The notes: generated by a model from the sequence alone, not told the origin. Positions 23,943 to 33,329 are shown, counted from the first letter of the stretch. The stretch: DNA of 64,000 bases from Massilia norwichensis (GCF_024753245.1 NZ_JANUGX010000004.1:1-64000); one strand, 5' to 3'. Numbers and translations: made by a program.

Positions 23943-25211
23943 TCATCTTAGCAGCATCGGCAGCGCGGACAGCAGGTAGAGCACGACGCCAATCAGGCCG
24001 CCGACCACGGTGCCGTTGATGCGGATGTACTGCAAATCCTTGCCGATGTTGAGTTCGACCTGCTCCGACATCTCGCGGCTGTCCCAGTTCTTGACGGTGT
24101 CGGCGATGTGGCGCGTCAGGAAGCCCGCGAACTCGGGCGCCGCGCCGCGCGCCGCCAGCTCCAGGTTCTCGTTGAGCGAGGCGCGCAGCGCAGGGTCTTC
24201 GGCCAGCGTGCGTCCGACCCAGGCGCCGGTCGCTTCCAGGCGCCGGCGCAGGGTCGAATCCTCCTTGTCGAGGTCGGCCTTGATCCAGGCTTTCAGGTCG
24301 CTCCACAGCGAGCCGAGATAGCCGTTCAAGGTCTCGTCGCCGATCAGGTAGCGCTTGATGTCCTCGCCCTTTTGCTCGAACGCCGGGTCGCTCTGCAGGC
24401 GCGCGATGAAGTCGCCGGTGAAGGCGTCGAAGCGCTGGCGCAGCGGGTGCTGCGGGTCTTCGCTGACGCGTTTCAGGATGCCGGCCGCCAGCTTGACGGT
24501 GATGTCCGCGCCCTTCCGGCCGATCAGCTCCGAAGGCAGCATCTTTTCCATGAAAGCGTATTCCTCGCGCAGCCAGTCGACGATGCCCTGGGCGATGAGC
24601 TCCTGGGTGTCTTCGTTGGCGAGCAGCTTCGCCAGCTGCAGGATGCCTTCGTCGAGCAGCTCCTGGTGGCGGCCGTCGCGCGTCACGCTTTCCAGGATCG
24701 TTCCCGCCGTCTTCGACAGATCGACGCCCTGGATCATGCCGTGCACGGCGCGGCGCACGAAGTTCTGCACCGCCGCATCCTCGATGAAGTCGAGCGCCCA
24801 GCCGGCGGTCCGCACCAGGTAGCGGCCCAGCTGCTGCGTGTTTTCCGGATGCGTGAGCCAGTCGGCCACCTTCTGCGCCGGGTCGTGGCGCTGGATCAGG
24901 CGCACGATGGAATCCGTGTCGAGGAATTTCTCGTGCACGAAGGCTGCCAGGTTGTCGGCGATGCGGTGCTTGTTGGCCGGGATGATCTCGGTGTGGCGCG
25001 AGACGAAGGGAATCGGGATGCGCCGGAACAGCGCGGCCACCGCGAACCAGTCGGCCAGCGCGCCGACCATCGCGGCTTCGGCGAAGGCCTTCAGCAGGCC
25101 GGTCCACCAGTTCGGGGGTAAAAACAGCGACAGCACGAACAGCGCTGCCGCGCCGGCAAAGAAGGATAGCGCCAGCTGCTTCGACTGGCGCAATTCCGCG
25201 GTTTTATTCAT
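23943..25211 (-). CDS. DUF445 family membrane-anchored protein (YjiN-like)
   Basis: 422 aa. The N-terminal TM about 18-33 (FFAGAAALFVLSLFL) is followed by the family core AFAEAAMVGALADWFAVAALFRRIPIPFVSRHTEIIP and NLAAFVHEKFLD. A long helical, coiled-coil-like domain spans about 100-390, and a C-terminal TM (VVGGLIGVVLYLLSALPMLL) ends the protein. So both ends are membrane-anchored with a large soluble helical middle. Function is not established. Likely first gene of a two-gene unit with the DUF2007 gene. Confidence 0.85.
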   Translation of the reverse strand: MNKTAELRQSKQLALSFFAGAAALFVLSLFLPPNWWTGLLKAFAEAAMVGALADWFAVAALFRRIPIPFVSRHTEIIPANKHRIADNLAAFVHEKFLDTDSIVRLIQRHDPAQKVADWLTHPENTQQLGRYLVRTAGWALDFIEDAAVQNFVRRAVHGMIQGVDLSKTAGTILESVTRDGRHQELLDEGILQLAKLLANEDTQELIAQGIVDWLREEYAFMEKMLPSELIGRKGADITVKLAAGILKRVSEDPQHPLRQRFDAFTGDFIARLQSDPAFEQKGEDIKRYLIGDETLNGYLGSLWSDLKAWIKADLDKEDSTLRRRLEATGAWVGRTLAEDPALRASLNENLELAARGAAPEFAGFLTRHIADTVKNWDSREMSEQVELNIGKDLQYIRINGTVVGGLIGVVLYLLSALPMLLR

Positions 25212-25230
25212 GCCGCCATGTTAGCCCAGC

Positions 25231-26382
25231 CTAGAGGACGCCGGCGCGCCGCAGCGCCTCCACGCTGGCCGCGCTCCAGCCCCAATCCGCCAGCACCGCG
25301 GCGCCATCCTGGCCGGGGCTGGACGGCGCCGGGCCGATCTCGGCCTGGGTGCGCGAGAAGCGCGGTGCCGGCGCCGGCTGGGTCACGCCATCGCGTTCGA
25401 CGAAAGTGCCGCGCGCCGCATTGTGCGGATGCCGCGGCGCTTCCGCCATGTCGAGCACGGGCGCGAAGCAGACGTCGGTCCCCTCCAGCAGTTCGGACCA
25501 TTCGGCGCGGGTGCGGGTGGCGAACAGTGCGGCGAACTTGCGCTTCAGCTCCGGCCAGTCGGCCTGGCGCCACTGCTTGCCGAACTGCGGGTCCTGCATG
25601 CCCGTCAGTGCCAGCAGCTCGGCGTAGAACTGCGGCTCGATGGCGCCGATCGAGATGAATTTTCCATCGGCGCAGGCATAGCAGTCGTAGAACGGCGCGC
25701 CGCCGTCGAGCAGGTTGGCTTCGCGCGCATCGCTCCAGGACCCGAAGGCGCGCAGCCCGTACATCATGGCACCGAGCAGCGCCGCGCCGTCCGTCATGGC
25801 GGCGTCGACCACCTGGCCCTTGCCGGAGTTCTTCGCTTCGAGGGCGGCGCAGACCACGCCGAAGGCCAGCATCATGGCACCGCCGCCGAAGTCGCCGACC
25901 AGGTTCAGCGCCGGCGCCGGCGGGCTATCCGCACGGCCCATCGCGTGCAGCATGCCGGACAGTGCCACGTAATTCAGGTCGTGCCCGGCCGCCTGCGACA
26001 AGGGCCCGGTCTGGCCCCAGCCGGTCACGCGGCCGTAGACCAGGCGCGGATTGCGTTCCAGGCAGCAGTCGGGCCCAAGTCCCAGCCTTTCCATGACGCC
26101 CGGCCGGAAGCCTTCGACCAGCACGTCGGCCTTGGCAATCAGGTCGAGCAGCAGCTGGCGTGCGCGCGGGTCCTTCAGGTCCAGTGCCAGGGAACGTCGC
26201 CCGCGCGCCATCACGTCGAACTTCGTGCCCAGCATCGGGTAAGGATTGGGCGCCTTCGGATCCGGCTTGCGGTCGATGCGGATCACGTCCGCGCCCATGT
26301 CGGCCAGCATCATCGCCGCGAAGGGGCAGGGGCCGATGCCGACCATTTCGATTACTTTTAATCCTGCTAACGGTCCTGCCAT
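25231..26382 (-). CDS. CaiB/BaiF CoA-transferase family protein (alpha-methylacyl-CoA racemase-like)
   Basis: 383 aa. The N-terminus [33 protein letters not shown] has the racemase-type G-P-x-P-F-A pattern. The H-D-L-N-Y block ([13 protein letters not shown]) with its His and the downstream D/E residues ([12 protein letters not shown]) are those of AMACR/MCR, which epimerise 2-methylacyl-CoA thioesters, rather than of CoA transferases. The start is ATG at 26382. The upstream open frame only crosses R2 repeat sequence. It follows the acyl-CoA dehydrogenase gene on the same strand after an inverted R2 pair, so a role in methyl-branched acyl-CoA breakdown is likely. Confidence 0.85.
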   Translation of the reverse strand: MAGPLAGLKVIEMVGIGPCPFAAMMLADMGADVIRIDRKPDPKAPNPYPMLGTKFDVMARGRRSLALDLKDPRARQLLLDLIAKADVLVEGFRPGVMERLGLGPDCCLERNPRLVYGRVTGWGQTGPLSQAAGHDLNYVALSGMLHAMGRADSPPAPALNLVGDFGGGAMMLAFGVVCAALEAKNSGKGQVVDAAMTDGAALLGAMMYGLRAFGSWSDAREANLLDGGAPFYDCYACADGKFISIGAIEPQFYAELLALTGMQDPQFGKQWRQADWPELKRKFAALFATRTRAEWSELLEGTDVCFAPVLDMAEAPRHPHNAARGTFVERDGVTQPAPAPRFSRTQAEIGPAPSSPGQDGAAVLADWGWSAASVEALRRAGVL

Positions 26383-26393
26383 TCGATTCTCCA

Positions 26394-26472
26394 CGTAGGG
26401 TGGGCACCCTGTGCCCACGCGGATACCGGCGGTACGCGTACGTGACACGTGGGCACGGGGTGCCCACCCTAC
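26394..26472. repeat. Inverted pair of R2 repeats
   Basis: Unit CGTAGGGTGGGCACCCTGTG (26394-26413, ending CCCACGCG) and its inverse (26446-26472) flank a 24-bp spacer with its own GTACGCGTAC dyad. They sit inside the acyl-CoA operon between the dehydrogenase and the racemase-like gene, so readthrough RNA would carry a large hairpin. Confidence 0.8.
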
Positions 26473-26493
26473 CGGCTCAATGTCGTCCCAGCG

Positions 26494-27654
26494 TCACAAG
26501 GAACGGGCGATGATCTCTTTCATGATCTCGTTGGCGCCGCCGTAGATGCGCTGGACTCTAGCGTCGAGGTACATCTGCGCGATCGGATACTCCAGCATAT
26601 AGCCGTAGCCGCCGAACAGCTGCACGCACTGGTCGACGATCTTGCACTGCAGGTCGGTGATCCAGTACTTGGCCATCGAGGCCTGCACCGTATCCATGCG
26701 CCCGGCAATCAGGTCCTCGATGCAGCGGTCGACGAACACGCGCGCCACGAAGGCCTCGGTCCTGGCCTCGGCCAGCACGAAGCGGGTGTTCTGCATCTCG
26801 ATCAGGGCCTGGCCGAAGGCCTTGCGCTCCTTCGCATGCTCGACGGTCAGCCGGATGGCGCGCTCAATCGAGGCCACGCCGCACACGCCGACGATGGTGC
26901 GCTCGTAAGGCAGCTCGGTCATCAGGTGGGCGAAGCCCCTGCCCTCTTCCCCGCCCAGCACGTTCGCCAGCGGGACGTGGGCATCGTCGAAGAACAGCTC
27001 GCAGGTGTCCTGGCCCTTCTGTCCGACCTTTTCCAGGATGCGGCCGACACGGAAGCCCGGATTGTCCTTCGTTTCGAGCAGCATCAGCGACACGCCCTTG
27101 ACGCCCGCCGCCGGATCGGTCTTGGCCACCACCAGGATCAGGTCGGCCATGTAGCCGTTCGAGATGAAGGTCTTGGAGCCGTTCAGGCGATAGCCGCTGT
27201 CGGTGCGGGTGGCGGTGGTGCGGATGCCCTTCAGGTCCGAGCCGGCGCCCGGCTCCGACATGGCGATCGCCGCGATCATCTCGCCGCTGGCGAGCTTGGG
27301 CAGGTAATGGCGTTTCTGCTCTTCGGTGCCCTGGTTCAGCAGGTAATGCGCGACGATGGCGTGCACGTGCAGGCCGAAGGCGGTGTCGCCGGCGTAGCAG
27401 AGCTCCTCGAACACCACGCACTGGTGGGCGAAGCTGCCGCCCGAGCCGCCGTAGTCGTCGGGGATGTCGGCCAGCAGCAGGCCCATCTCGCCGGCCTTGC
27501 GCCAGACCTCGCGGTCGACGTGCTGCTGTTCGCGCCAGCGCTGCTGGTGCGGCGCGATTTCATGGTCGACGAAGCGGCGCACGGCATCGCGGAAACCTTC
27601 GAGTTCGGCATCCATCCAGGGGGAGACGTAGTGCATGTTGGTGTCGCCTTTCAT
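26494..27654 (-). CDS. Acyl-CoA dehydrogenase
   Basis: A 386-aa FAD flavoenzyme introducing the alpha-beta double bond in acyl-CoA. The N-terminal helical domain (FRDAVRRFVDHEIAPHQQRW), the FAD-binding AMSEPGAGSDLKGIRTTA and FISNGYMADLILVVAKTD, and the C-terminal YERTIVGVCGVASIERAIRLTVEHAKERKAFGQ and QRIYGGANEIMKEIIARSL are all present. The YGGANEIM end, lacking the E of short/medium-chain enzymes, fits the branched/long-chain (isovaleryl- or LCAD-like) class with the base in another helix. The ATG at 27654 forms an ATGA overlap with the thiolase stop. A second ATG at 27636 (MHYVSPW) is an alternative. Confidence 0.88.
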   Translation of the reverse strand: MKGDTNMHYVSPWMDAELEGFRDAVRRFVDHEIAPHQQRWREQQHVDREVWRKAGEMGLLLADIPDDYGGSGGSFAHQCVVFEELCYAGDTAFGLHVHAIVAHYLLNQGTEEQKRHYLPKLASGEMIAAIAMSEPGAGSDLKGIRTTATRTDSGYRLNGSKTFISNGYMADLILVVAKTDPAAGVKGVSLMLLETKDNPGFRVGRILEKVGQKGQDTCELFFDDAHVPLANVLGGEEGRGFAHLMTELPYERTIVGVCGVASIERAIRLTVEHAKERKAFGQALIEMQNTRFVLAEARTEAFVARVFVDRCIEDLIAGRMDTVQASMAKYWITDLQCKIVDQCVQLFGGYGYMLEYPIAQMYLDARVQRIYGGANEIMKEIIARSL

Positions 27655-28832
27655 ACGCGGTACATGGTGACGACGCAGGCGCCGCCCAGGCCCAGGTTGT
27701 GCTGCAGCGCGACCTTCGCGTTCCCGACCTGGCGCGCGCCGGCGCTGCCGCGCAGCTGGTGGGTCAGTTCGAAGCATTGCGCGAGGCCGGTCGCGCCCAG
27801 CGGGTGGCCTTTCGACAGCAGGCCGCCGGACGGGTTGGTGACGACCTTGCCGCCGTAGGTGTTGTCGCCATCCTGGATGAACTTGTCGGCGCCGCCTTCC
27901 GGGCACAGGCCCAGGGCTTCGTAGGTGATCAGTTCATTGTGGGCGAAGCAGTCGTGCAGCTCGACCACGTCGAGGTCTTCGGGGCCGATGCCGGCCTGGG
28001 CGTAGACCTTGTTCGCGGCTTCGCGGCTCATGTCGTAGCCGACCAGGCGCATCATGTCGCCGGCATCGAAGGTGCCCGGGCGGTCGGTGGTCATGGCCTG
28101 GGCGGCGATGTGGACGTCGGCGCGCAGGCCGTGCTTTTTGGCGAAGTTCTCGGAGACCAGCACCGCGGCGGCGGCGCCGCAGGTCGGCGGGCAGGCCATC
28201 AGGCGGGTCATCACGCCGGGCCAGATGGCGGGCGCGTCCAGCACATCCTGCTCGCTGACCTCCTTGCGGAACAGGGCCAGCGGGTTGTTGACGGCGTGGC
28301 GGCTGGCCTTGGCGCGAATGCGCGCAAAGGCCGCCAGCGGGGTGCCATATTTTTCCATGTGCGCCAGGCCGGCGCCGCCGAAGTAGCGCAGCGCCAGCGG
28401 GATCTCGGGTTTGCCGACCAGACGATCGGTGACGGCGTCGAAGTCGTCGAAGGGCGCCGGGCGGTCGGTGAACACCGAGGCCAGCGCGCCGGGGCTCATC
28501 TGCTCGAAGCCCAGCACCAGTACGCAGTCGGCGGCGCCGCTCTGCACGGCCTGGCGCGCCAGGTACAGCGCGGTGGAGCCGGTCGAGCAGTTGTTGTTGA
28601 CGTTGACGATCGGGATGCCGGTCATGCCGACGCCGTACAGCGCCTTCTGGCCGCAGGTCGAATCGCCATAGACGTAGCCGACATAGGCCTGCTCCACGTC
28701 TTCATAGGCGATGTCGGCGTCTTCCAGCGCGGCGCGGGCCGCCAGCGCGCCCATCTCGTGATAAGGGGCGCTGGCGCCCGGCTTGGCGAACGGGATCATG
28801 CCCACGCCGCTGACGAATACTTTCTGGCTCAT
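27651..28832 (-). CDS. SCP-x-type thiolase (lipid-transfer protein-like acetyl-CoA acyltransferase)
   Basis: A 393-aa thiolase-fold protein of the SCP2/SCP-x group. The nucleophile cysteine is C82 in NVNNNCSTGSTAL. The HDCFAHNELITYEALGLCPEG block and GGLLSKGHPLGATGLAQCFELTHQLRG contain the catalytic His residues, and the second Cys region is QHNLGLGGACVVTMYR. SCP-x thiolases prefer branched or sterol side-chain 3-ketoacyl-CoAs, consistent with the methylacyl-CoA racemase-like neighbour. The start is ATG at 28832 after a GAGACAG Shine-Dalgarno. First gene of a leftward operon controlled from the TetR intergenic region. Confidence 0.88.
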   Translation of the reverse strand: MSQKVFVSGVGMIPFAKPGASAPYHEMGALAARAALEDADIAYEDVEQAYVGYVYGDSTCGQKALYGVGMTGIPIVNVNNNCSTGSTALYLARQAVQSGAADCVLVLGFEQMSPGALASVFTDRPAPFDDFDAVTDRLVGKPEIPLALRYFGGAGLAHMEKYGTPLAAFARIRAKASRHAVNNPLALFRKEVSEQDVLDAPAIWPGVMTRLMACPPTCGAAAAVLVSENFAKKHGLRADVHIAAQAMTTDRPGTFDAGDMMRLVGYDMSREAANKVYAQAGIGPEDLDVVELHDCFAHNELITYEALGLCPEGGADKFIQDGDNTYGGKVVTNPSGGLLSKGHPLGATGLAQCFELTHQLRGSAGARQVGNAKVALQHNLGLGGACVVTMYRV

Positions 28833-28872
28833 GCCTGTCTCCTCGCTGATTGACTTCGTCATCAGGTCACCC

Positions 28873-28930
28873 GACCTAGTTTCGCTTAATTATAGGTCAA
28901 GCGTACTAGTCGATAAAGTATAATCGGCGT
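28873..28930. promoter_or_regulatory. TetR operator and promoter between the thiolase and tetR genes
   Basis: Inverted repeat GACCTA (28873-28878) / TAGGTC (28893-28898) with a 14-bp spacer lies in the 98-bp divergent region. For tetR, a perfect -10 TATAAT (28919-28924) is only 6 nt upstream of the ATG (28931) and no Shine-Dalgarno is present, so its mRNA is probably leaderless. The repeat overlaps the -35 region of tetR and probably the thiolase promoter, a good place for autoregulation and repression. Confidence 0.6.
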
Positions 28931-29566
28931 ATGGACATGACTCTCGACGGCGCCCTGAAAAACAAGGCGTCCAGCACCACCGAAAAAGGCCTTGGGCGGG
29001 CCCAGGACATCCTCGATGCGGCGCGCAGCCTGCTCGCCACCGAAGGGTATGCCGGGCTGTCGATGCGGCGCGTGGCCCAGTCGGCCGGCATGAGCCTGTC
29101 GAACGTCCAGCACTACTACGGCAGCAAGGATTTGCTGCTGGAAGCCCTGCTCTTGACCACCATGGACGCCTTCCAGGCCCGCATGGACGAGCTGGGGGCG
29201 GCCATGCGCGGGCGCTCGCAGCTCGATCGCTTCCTGTCCACGGTCGACATGTTCCTGGACGAGCTCACCGATCCGGTCACGCACGCGCTGTTCTTCGAGA
29301 TCTGGGCGCTGGCCTCGCGCAATCCCTTCGCCTCCAGCCTGATGGACAAGATGCTGGGGCGCGAGCGCAAGACCGTCTACAACCTGATCCGTGGCTTGAA
29401 CCCGGCCCTGTCCGACGAGGAGACCATGCAGCGCGCGATCCTGGTGGTGGCGCAGGTCGAAGGCCTGATGCTGTTCCGGCTCGACAGGCGCCAGCGCCGC
29501 GCGCAGTTCGATGCGGTGAAGGCTTCGCTGCGCAAGGCGCTGCTGGCCTTGGCAACGATGCCGTAG
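28931..29566 (+). CDS. TetR-family transcriptional regulator
   Basis: 211 aa. The HTH domain is about 20-70 (GRAQDILDAARSLLATEGYAGLSMRRVAQSAGMSLSNVQHYYGSKDLLLEALL), followed by an all-helical ligand domain. It is divergent from and probably represses the thiolase/acyl-CoA dehydrogenase operon, with an acyl-CoA as the likely ligand (inference from context). Its TAG stop lies in GTAGGGTGGGA, a truncated copy of the R2 repeat (29563-29573), suggesting the repeat replaced the original 3' end. Confidence 0.88.
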   Translation: MDMTLDGALKNKASSTTEKGLGRAQDILDAARSLLATEGYAGLSMRRVAQSAGMSLSNVQHYYGSKDLLLEALLLTTMDAFQARMDELGAAMRGRSQLDRFLSTVDMFLDELTDPVTHALFFEIWALASRNPFASSLMDKMLGRERKTVYNLIRGLNPALSDEETMQRAILVVAQVEGLMLFRLDRRQRRAQFDAVKASLRKALLALATMP

Positions 29567-29622
29567 GGTGGGATGTCGCTTATACTGGACAGGTTTATCT
29601 TTGATAAGGAGGCCTCGTCCTA

Positions 29623-31335
29623 ATGCACCACAACATCAGTCTGATCACCACCATTGCCGCCGCCCTCGGCTTCGGCCTGCTGTTCGGCATGCTCGCCGTG
29701 CGCGTCCGCCTGCCGGCCCTGGTCGGCTATCTCGCCGCCGGCGTCCTGATCGGCCCGGCCACCCCGGGTTTCGTCGCCGACGTGGCGCTCGCCTCCCAAC
29801 TGGCCGAGATCGGCGTGATGCTGCTGATGTTCGGCGTCGGCCTGCACTTCTCGCTCGACGATCTCATGGAGGTCAAGGGCATTGCCCTGCCCGGTGCGGT
29901 GCTGCAGATCACGGTGGCCACGCTGATGGGCATGGGGGTCAGCTACCTGTGGGGCTGGGGCCTGGGCGCCGGCCTGGTGTTCGGCCTGTCGCTGTCGGTG
30001 GCCAGTACCGTGGTGCTGCTGCGGGCGCTGGAAGACCGGGGCCAGCTCGATTCCTTCAACGGCCGCATTGCGGTCGGCTGGCTGGTGGTCGAGGACCTGG
30101 TGACGGTGCTGGTGCTGGTGCTGCTGCCGGCACTGGCCGGTCCGCTGGGCGGCCACGGCGCGGATGGCGGCCATGGCGCCGGCGATTCGCTGTGGCTGGC
30201 GCTCGGCAAGACCCTGCTGTCGGTGGGCGCCTTCGTCGCCTTCATGCTGCTGGTCGGCCGCAAGCTCTTCCCCTGGTTCCTGTGGCGCGTGGCCAAGACC
30301 GGCTCGCGCGAGCTGTTCACGCTGGCGGTGATCGCCGCCGCGGTCGGTATCGCCTACGGCTCGTCGGAACTGTTCGGCGTCTCCTTCGCGCTGGGCGCCT
30401 TCTTTGCCGGCATGGTGCTGCGCGAATCCTCGCTCTCGCACCGCGCGGCCGAGGAAACCCTGCCGCTGCGCGATGCGTTCTCGGTGCTGTTCTTCGTTTC
30501 GGTCGGCATGCTGTTCGATCCGCGCGTGCTGGTCGAGCATCCGCTCGAACTGCTGGCGGTGGTCGCCATCGTCCTGTTCGGTAAATCGCTGGCCGCCTTC
30601 GTGCTCGTGCTGGCGCTGCGCTATCCGCTGAACACGGCCATTACCGTGTCGGCCAGCCTGGCGCAGATCGGCGAATTCTCCTTCATCCTGGCGGCGCTCG
30701 GCATGTCGCTGGGCCTGCTGCCGGACCTCGGCCAGAACCTGATCCTGGCCGGCGCCATCATCTCGATCGCCGTCAACCCGCTGATGTTCAAGGCCATCAA
30801 TCCGCTGCAGGAATGGCTGCGTTCGAAGTCCGACCTGGCGCGCAAACTCGAACGTTCGGCCGACCCGCTGGCCGAACTGCCGATGACGGTCACGCACGAG
30901 CGCCTGACCGGCCAGGTGGTGCTGGTCGGCTACGGCCGCGTGGGCAAGCGCATCGCCGAGGCGCTGGACAAGCAGGGCGTGCACTACGTGGTGGCGGAGC
31001 AGAACCGCGAGATGGTCGAGGAGCTGCGGCGGCGCGACCAGCCCGCAGTGGCCGGCAACGCGGCCGATCCGGCGGTGCTGATCCAGGCCCACGTGGCCCG
31101 CGCTTCGATGCTGGTGATCGCCACGCCCGACACCTTCCACGTGCGCGCCATGATCGAGACGGCCAAGGCCCTGAATCCCTCGATCCGCTGCGTGGTGCGC
31201 ACCCACAGCGAAGAAGAAGCGCGCCTGCTGCGCGAGGAAACCGGCGGCACCGTGTTCGTCGGCGAGCGCGAGCTGGCCAGGAGCATGGCGGAGCACGTGC
31301 TGCATGGCCTGGAGGAGGCGCCGGCGGCGCACTGA
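29623..31335 (+). CDS. ybaL: YbaL/KefB-type cation:proton antiporter (CPA2) with RCK domain
   Basis: 570 aa. The N-terminal Na+/H+ exchanger domain has about 12-13 TMs (residues 1-390) with LVGYLAAGVLIGPATPGF, GLSLSVASTVVLLRALEDRG and SFALGAFFAGMVLRES. The cytosolic TrkA-N domain follows (VVLVGYGRVGKRIAEALDKQG, Rossmann G-x-G-x-x-G, about residues 428-545). It exports K+ or Na+ in exchange for H+. The RCK domain gates by nucleotide. Shine-Dalgarno AAGGAGG is strong. I use YbaL because there is no C-terminal KefB/C glutathione-regulated tail. Confidence 0.88.
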   Translation: MHHNISLITTIAAALGFGLLFGMLAVRVRLPALVGYLAAGVLIGPATPGFVADVALASQLAEIGVMLLMFGVGLHFSLDDLMEVKGIALPGAVLQITVATLMGMGVSYLWGWGLGAGLVFGLSLSVASTVVLLRALEDRGQLDSFNGRIAVGWLVVEDLVTVLVLVLLPALAGPLGGHGADGGHGAGDSLWLALGKTLLSVGAFVAFMLLVGRKLFPWFLWRVAKTGSRELFTLAVIAAAVGIAYGSSELFGVSFALGAFFAGMVLRESSLSHRAAEETLPLRDAFSVLFFVSVGMLFDPRVLVEHPLELLAVVAIVLFGKSLAAFVLVLALRYPLNTAITVSASLAQIGEFSFILAALGMSLGLLPDLGQNLILAGAIISIAVNPLMFKAINPLQEWLRSKSDLARKLERSADPLAELPMTVTHERLTGQVVLVGYGRVGKRIAEALDKQGVHYVVAEQNREMVEELRRRDQPAVAGNAADPAVLIQAHVARASMLVIATPDTFHVRAMIETAKALNPSIRCVVRTHSEEEARLLREETGGTVFVGERELARSMAEHVLHGLEEAPAAH

Positions 31336-31367
31336 AGCGTGCGTGGCCTGTCCTTGCCATCTTGTAC

Positions 31368-31385
31368 AGTGGCGGTTCCGCCACT
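31368..31385. repeat. Perfect 8-bp-arm palindrome before the FUSC gene
   Basis: Arms AGTGGCGG and CCGCCACT with a 2-bp TT centre lie 33 bp after the ybaL stop and 6 bp before the next start codon. It could sequester the ribosome site of the downstream gene or be an operator. There is no U-tail, so it is not a classic terminator. Confidence 0.45.
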
Positions 31386-31391
31386 GCCGGG

Positions 31392-33329
31392 ATGCCCGGA
31401 CACCACGCCATGCATCGTCTCCGGGCCTACCTGCGCTATCTGCGCGACTGCCTGATCGCTTCCGATCCCGCGCTCGAACGGCTGCGCAGCAGCCTGCGCG
31501 CGGTGCTCACTGCCGGCGCCTGTGCCGGCGCCTTCCTGCTCCTGACCCGGCTGCTCGGCCAGGAATACAAGCTGTCCCTGGCCGGTATCGTGGTGCCGAT
31601 GATTGCCGCGGCCGCCCTGCCCGATGCGGGCCGCAGGCAGCAGCAGGTCACGATGGCCTGGGTGCCGGTGGTCGCCAGCGCGGTGCTGGTGCTCGGCAGC
31701 CTGGTCGCCGCCGATCCCTGGCTGAGCGGGATCTGCTTCCTGCTCGTCATCTTTGCCGCCTTCGAGGTGCGCCGCTTCGGGCCGCGCGCCACCGGCCTGG
31801 GCACCATCGCCTACCAGTCCTTTTTCTATGCGCTGCTGCTGAAGGTCCCGCCTTCGAAAGCGCAGTGGCACCCCTTGTTCGTGTTCGGCGGCTGTGCGAT
31901 CGCCTTCGTCATCCGCTTCTGGCTGGTGCCGGAACACCCCGGCCGGATGCTGCGCAGCGAGCTGCGTGCCTGGCGGGCGCGCATCGCCGTCCTGCTGCAT
32001 GGGCTGGGACGAGCCAGCCGCAAGCGGATCGATGCCCAGCTGGCGGCCCTGAACCGGCAGTCGCTGGGGCTGGAAGCGCGCATCGCCGACTTTGCGGTGC
32101 ATCCGGACGACAGCCAGGCCGCGGTCTTGCGCGCCCAGGTCCTGCACGCCGAACTGGCGGCGGAAACCGTCGCCGCGGCGGCGCGCGCGGCCGGCAGCAC
32201 GGCGCAGCATCCAGATACCGCCCGCTTGCCCGATGCGCTGCGCTGGCGCCTGCGCCGCGCGCGTGAAGTGCTGGCCGCCCTGCCCCCGGCCGACGGGCAT
32301 TTGCCGGCCATGCGCGACGAGCGCAAGCCGCAGGAAGACACGCCGCGGCCAAACGGCACCACCCGGCGCGCGCTGCAGGCCTGCGCCGCCGCGCTGGGCG
32401 CCATGCTGGCGGGACGCGCGCTGGCGCCGGATCACTGGTTCTGGGCCGTGTTCGCATCCTTCATCGTGTTCACCCGCGCCGCCACCGTCGGCCAGACCTT
32501 GTCGGGCGCCTGGCGGCAAGTGCTGGCCACGATGGCCGGCGTCGCCGTCGGTATCGCGGTGGCCGAACTGGCGCACGGCCACCGCGGCCTCGAGCTGTCG
32601 CTGCTGTTCGTGTTCATCGCCGCCGGCTACTATGCCTTCCACGGCATGCAGAACACCTACACGGTCCTGCTGAGCGCCATGCTGGCCATGCTGTACGAAC
32701 TGATGGGCATGAACAGTCCGGGCCTGCTGCTGCTCAGACTGGAAGAAACCGCCGTCGGCGCGGCCAGCGCCATCCTCGCTGCCCGCCTGGTGTTCCCGAC
32801 CCACACCCGCGACGAATCGGGCAGCCGCAGCGCGGCGCTGCTGCGGGCGGCGGGCGAGCTGCTGCGCGCGACCTGGCTTGAAGCGCAGCCCGATGGCCAG
32901 CCGGATGGTCGGCATGCGGCGATGCGCGAACTGGACCGCAAGCTGCAGGCGTTGCGCCAGGCGCTCGGCCCCGTCACCGGCACGGCCTATCCGGGGTCGA
33001 AGGAAAACCGCCGCCAGCACCTGGCGCGTCTGGCACGCATCGCCTACTGTGTGCGCCACTGCTGCTTCCTGGCGATACAGAACGCGCCTTCCTCCAGCCT
33101 TCTGCGCGAGGCCGCCGGCGAGCTGGCCGCGCGCCTGGACGCCGTGGCCGCGCTGCTCGATCCGCCGGCCGCGCCCCAGGCGCCGGGGGACACACTGCCG
33201 GCGCTGGCGCTGCCCGCCGTCGCCGAGCGTGACGCCATTCCCTTACAGCTGGCGGTGCGCTGGCTGGGCGAGACCGACCAGGCCCTGCGCGCGATCCGCG
33301 AGGAGCTGGCCGCGCCGGGCAAACCCTGA
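31392..33329 (+). CDS. FUSC-family inner-membrane protein (aromatic acid exporter-like)
   Basis: 645 aa with two TM bundles. The first, about 33-165, includes AVLTAGACAGAFLLLTRLLG and LAGIVVPMIAAAALPD. The second, about 335-465, includes FWAVFASFIVFTRAATVGQTLSGAWRQVLATMAGVAVG. They are separated by a soluble helical region of ~150 aa, with a soluble C-terminal region. This duplicated layout is that of FUSC/YccS/AaeB-type proteins involved in efflux of aromatic acids or in envelope homeostasis. The start is ATG at 31392 or 31410. The open frame extends far upstream inside ybaL and is not used. The stop overlaps a leftward terminator's A-run. Confidence 0.78.
   Translation: MPGHHAMHRLRAYLRYLRDCLIASDPALERLRSSLRAVLTAGACAGAFLLLTRLLGQEYKLSLAGIVVPMIAAAALPDAGRRQQQVTMAWVPVVASAVLVLGSLVAADPWLSGICFLLVIFAAFEVRRFGPRATGLGTIAYQSFFYALLLKVPPSKAQWHPLFVFGGCAIAFVIRFWLVPEHPGRMLRSELRAWRARIAVLLHGLGRASRKRIDAQLAALNRQSLGLEARIADFAVHPDDSQAAVLRAQVLHAELAAETVAAAARAAGSTAQHPDTARLPDALRWRLRRAREVLAALPPADGHLPAMRDERKPQEDTPRPNGTTRRALQACAAALGAMLAGRALAPDHWFWAVFASFIVFTRAATVGQTLSGAWRQVLATMAGVAVGIAVAELAHGHRGLELSLLFVFIAAGYYAFHGMQNTYTVLLSAMLAMLYELMGMNSPGLLLLRLEETAVGAASAILAARLVFPTHTRDESGSRSAALLRAAGELLRATWLEAQPDGQPDGRHAAMRELDRKLQALRQALGPVTGTAYPGSKENRRQHLARLARIAYCVRHCCFLAIQNAPSSSLLREAAGELAARLDAVAALLDPPAAPQAPGDTLPALALPAVAERDAIPLQLAVRWLGETDQALRAIREELAAPGKP

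Noticed and set aside
29620..31332. A 570-codon antisense frame exactly mirroring the ybaL gene
   Set aside because: Composition is His/Gln/Asp-rich shadow sequence. The sense protein is a clear CPA2 antiporter.
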